NCBI RefSeq assembly: GCF_000739775.1
Contig: NZ_BBJH01000055.1
Location: 1 to 55,060, forward strand
Source of the DNA: Paraburkholderia heleia NBRC 101817
GTDB lineage: Bacteria; Pseudomonadota; Gammaproteobacteria; Burkholderiales; Burkholderiaceae
Reading direction: 5' to 3'
Length of the DNA stretch: 55,060 nt
Positions 54,661-55,060 of the stretch are shown in pieces. The translations under genes and the position numbers were made by a program. The notes under the pieces are model-generated. The model was not told the origin of the DNA. It did no database searches and worked only from the letters and a program-made list of their open reading frames with translations. Position 1 is the stretch's first letter; every line of letters starts with the position of its first letter.

Positions 54661-54693
54661 CTGTCATCAAGGCGTCATCGATGCGTCATCACG
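54661..54693 (+). promoter_or_regulatory. Pho-box-like triple 11-bp direct repeat
   Basis: CTGTCAT-CAAG, GCGTCAT-CGAT and GCGTCAT-CACG run in an exact 11-bp period. The enterobacterial PhoB box is two or more 11-bp direct repeats of CTGTCAT with four spacer bases. The spacers here are less AT-rich than usual. The site lies in the 667-base gap (54284-54950), 258 bases before the gene at 54951 and 378 bases before the cyclase start. Which gene it serves is not known. Confidence 0.5.
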
Positions 54694-54757
54694 ATGACGT
54701 GCGCAGGCCGCTCGCGGCGCGTTCCGGAAGGTCTCCAGAAGGCCGGCGAAAGCGCGC

Positions 54758-54783
54758 CGAAAGCCCGTCTGGTCGGGCTTTCG
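54758..54783. repeat. Perfect hairpin in the promoter region before the last gene
   Basis: A 10-bp stem CGAAAGCCCG / CGGGCTTTCG has a TCTGGT loop. There is no long T-tract, so it may be a weak terminator or an RNA element between the Pho-box-like repeats and the gene at 54951. The rest of 54284-54950 shows no supported gene. Confidence 0.5.
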
Positions 54784-54950
54784 CGATGCGCCGGGGTGCG
54801 GTTGTGAGTGTCATGAAGGTTGTAGTACTGTCGTGCCGTTTCACTCGGGGCAAGCCCGGCCGCCGGCCGTCAGCTGTAACGACGGCGCGGGCGATGCGTA
54901 CCGCCGCGGCGCCGTCGCCGTGTCATCAACGCCAACGAAATTCTCTGTCC

Positions 54951-55060
54951 ATGCGCCTTGCCTTTGTCGATCCGCCGTCCCCGCAGCTTGTGCAACGCCA
55001 GTCCAGCGGCTCGGACGCTGCGTCGTCCGCTTTTCTGAAACCCGGCGCGGAGGGCGTCTG
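54951..55060 (+). CDS. Start of an unidentified gene, cut by window end
   Basis: An open frame starts at ATG 54951 (MRLAFVDPPSPQLVQRQSSG) and runs 36 codons to the window edge with no stop. I do not recognise it and see no clear Shine-Dalgarno, so the start is uncertain. It follows the 667-base gap and is oriented away from the cyclase gene, which supports a new transcription unit. Confidence 0.4.
   Translation, partial: MRLAFVDPPSPQLVQRQSSGSDAASSAFLKPGAEGV

Noticed and set aside
54359..54697. Open plus-strand frame in the gap after the diguanylate cyclase gene
   Set aside because: Arg/Ala-rich without motif or Shine-Dalgarno, and it runs across the Pho-box-like repeats.

Overview
The window is GC-rich, densely packed chromosomal DNA that looks like a member of the Burkholderiaceae, most likely Paraburkholderia, Caballeronia or Burkholderia. 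This is inferred from gene content and order: a hemC-hemD/hemX-hemY operon divergent from ppc, an OmpA-type glycine-zipper lipoprotein divergent from apbC, nadE followed by glnB, a Burkholderia-type trimeric porin, and strong G/C third-position bias. I see no insertion sequence, prophage, integrase, rRNA, tRNA or CRISPR array. Most of the window reads as stable core chromosome.

Left part (1-9.1 kb): the 3' end of tamB (outer-membrane assembly), a terminator, then a complete chaperone-usher fimbrial operon (major pilin, chaperone, usher, two-domain tip protein). A perfect 14-bp palindrome lies just upstream of its likely -10 box. A bidirectional terminator separates it from metG.

Centre-left (9.1-22.6 kb): metG, an OmpA-family lipoprotein, apbC (Fe-S carrier), a Cu/Zn-SOD-fold lipoprotein that has lost most metal ligands, dcd, an AdiA/LdcC-type basic amino acid decarboxylase, an LprI-like protein, a bestrophin-like channel, argH, and a MmyB-type regulator divergent from a methyltransferase with a perfect 14-bp operator-like palindrome between them.

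Centre (22.6-35.3 kb): ppc (with a long Lys/Ala-rich N-terminal tail), the heme operon hemC-hemDX-hemY, an aldehyde dehydrogenase/SDR/MFS operon of unknown substrate, and ppa.

Right part (35.3-55.06 kb): a membrane PAS-GGDEF-EAL protein, a GIY-YIG protein, a FemAB-like acyltransferase, nadE, glnB, a porin, a HisJQMP/ArgT-type basic amino acid ABC transporter, a pirin, a Spy/CpxP-like periplasmic protein divergent from an OmpR/EnvZ-like two-component system (with two facing 10-bp-period direct repeats in the shared promoter region), a small orphan protein, a GGEEF diguanylate cyclase, and a 0.67-kb promoter region with a Pho-box-like triple repeat before a gene cut by the window end.

Functional themes: surface structure and envelope quality control (TamB, fimbriae, OmpA, porin, Spy, OmpR/EnvZ), c-di-GMP signalling (two GGDEF proteins), and arginine/nitrogen metabolism (argH, decarboxylase, basic amino acid transporter, glnB, nadE). 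No single locus can be shown here to be a new system. The best leads are the regulatory sites and the ligand-depleted SOD-like lipoprotein.
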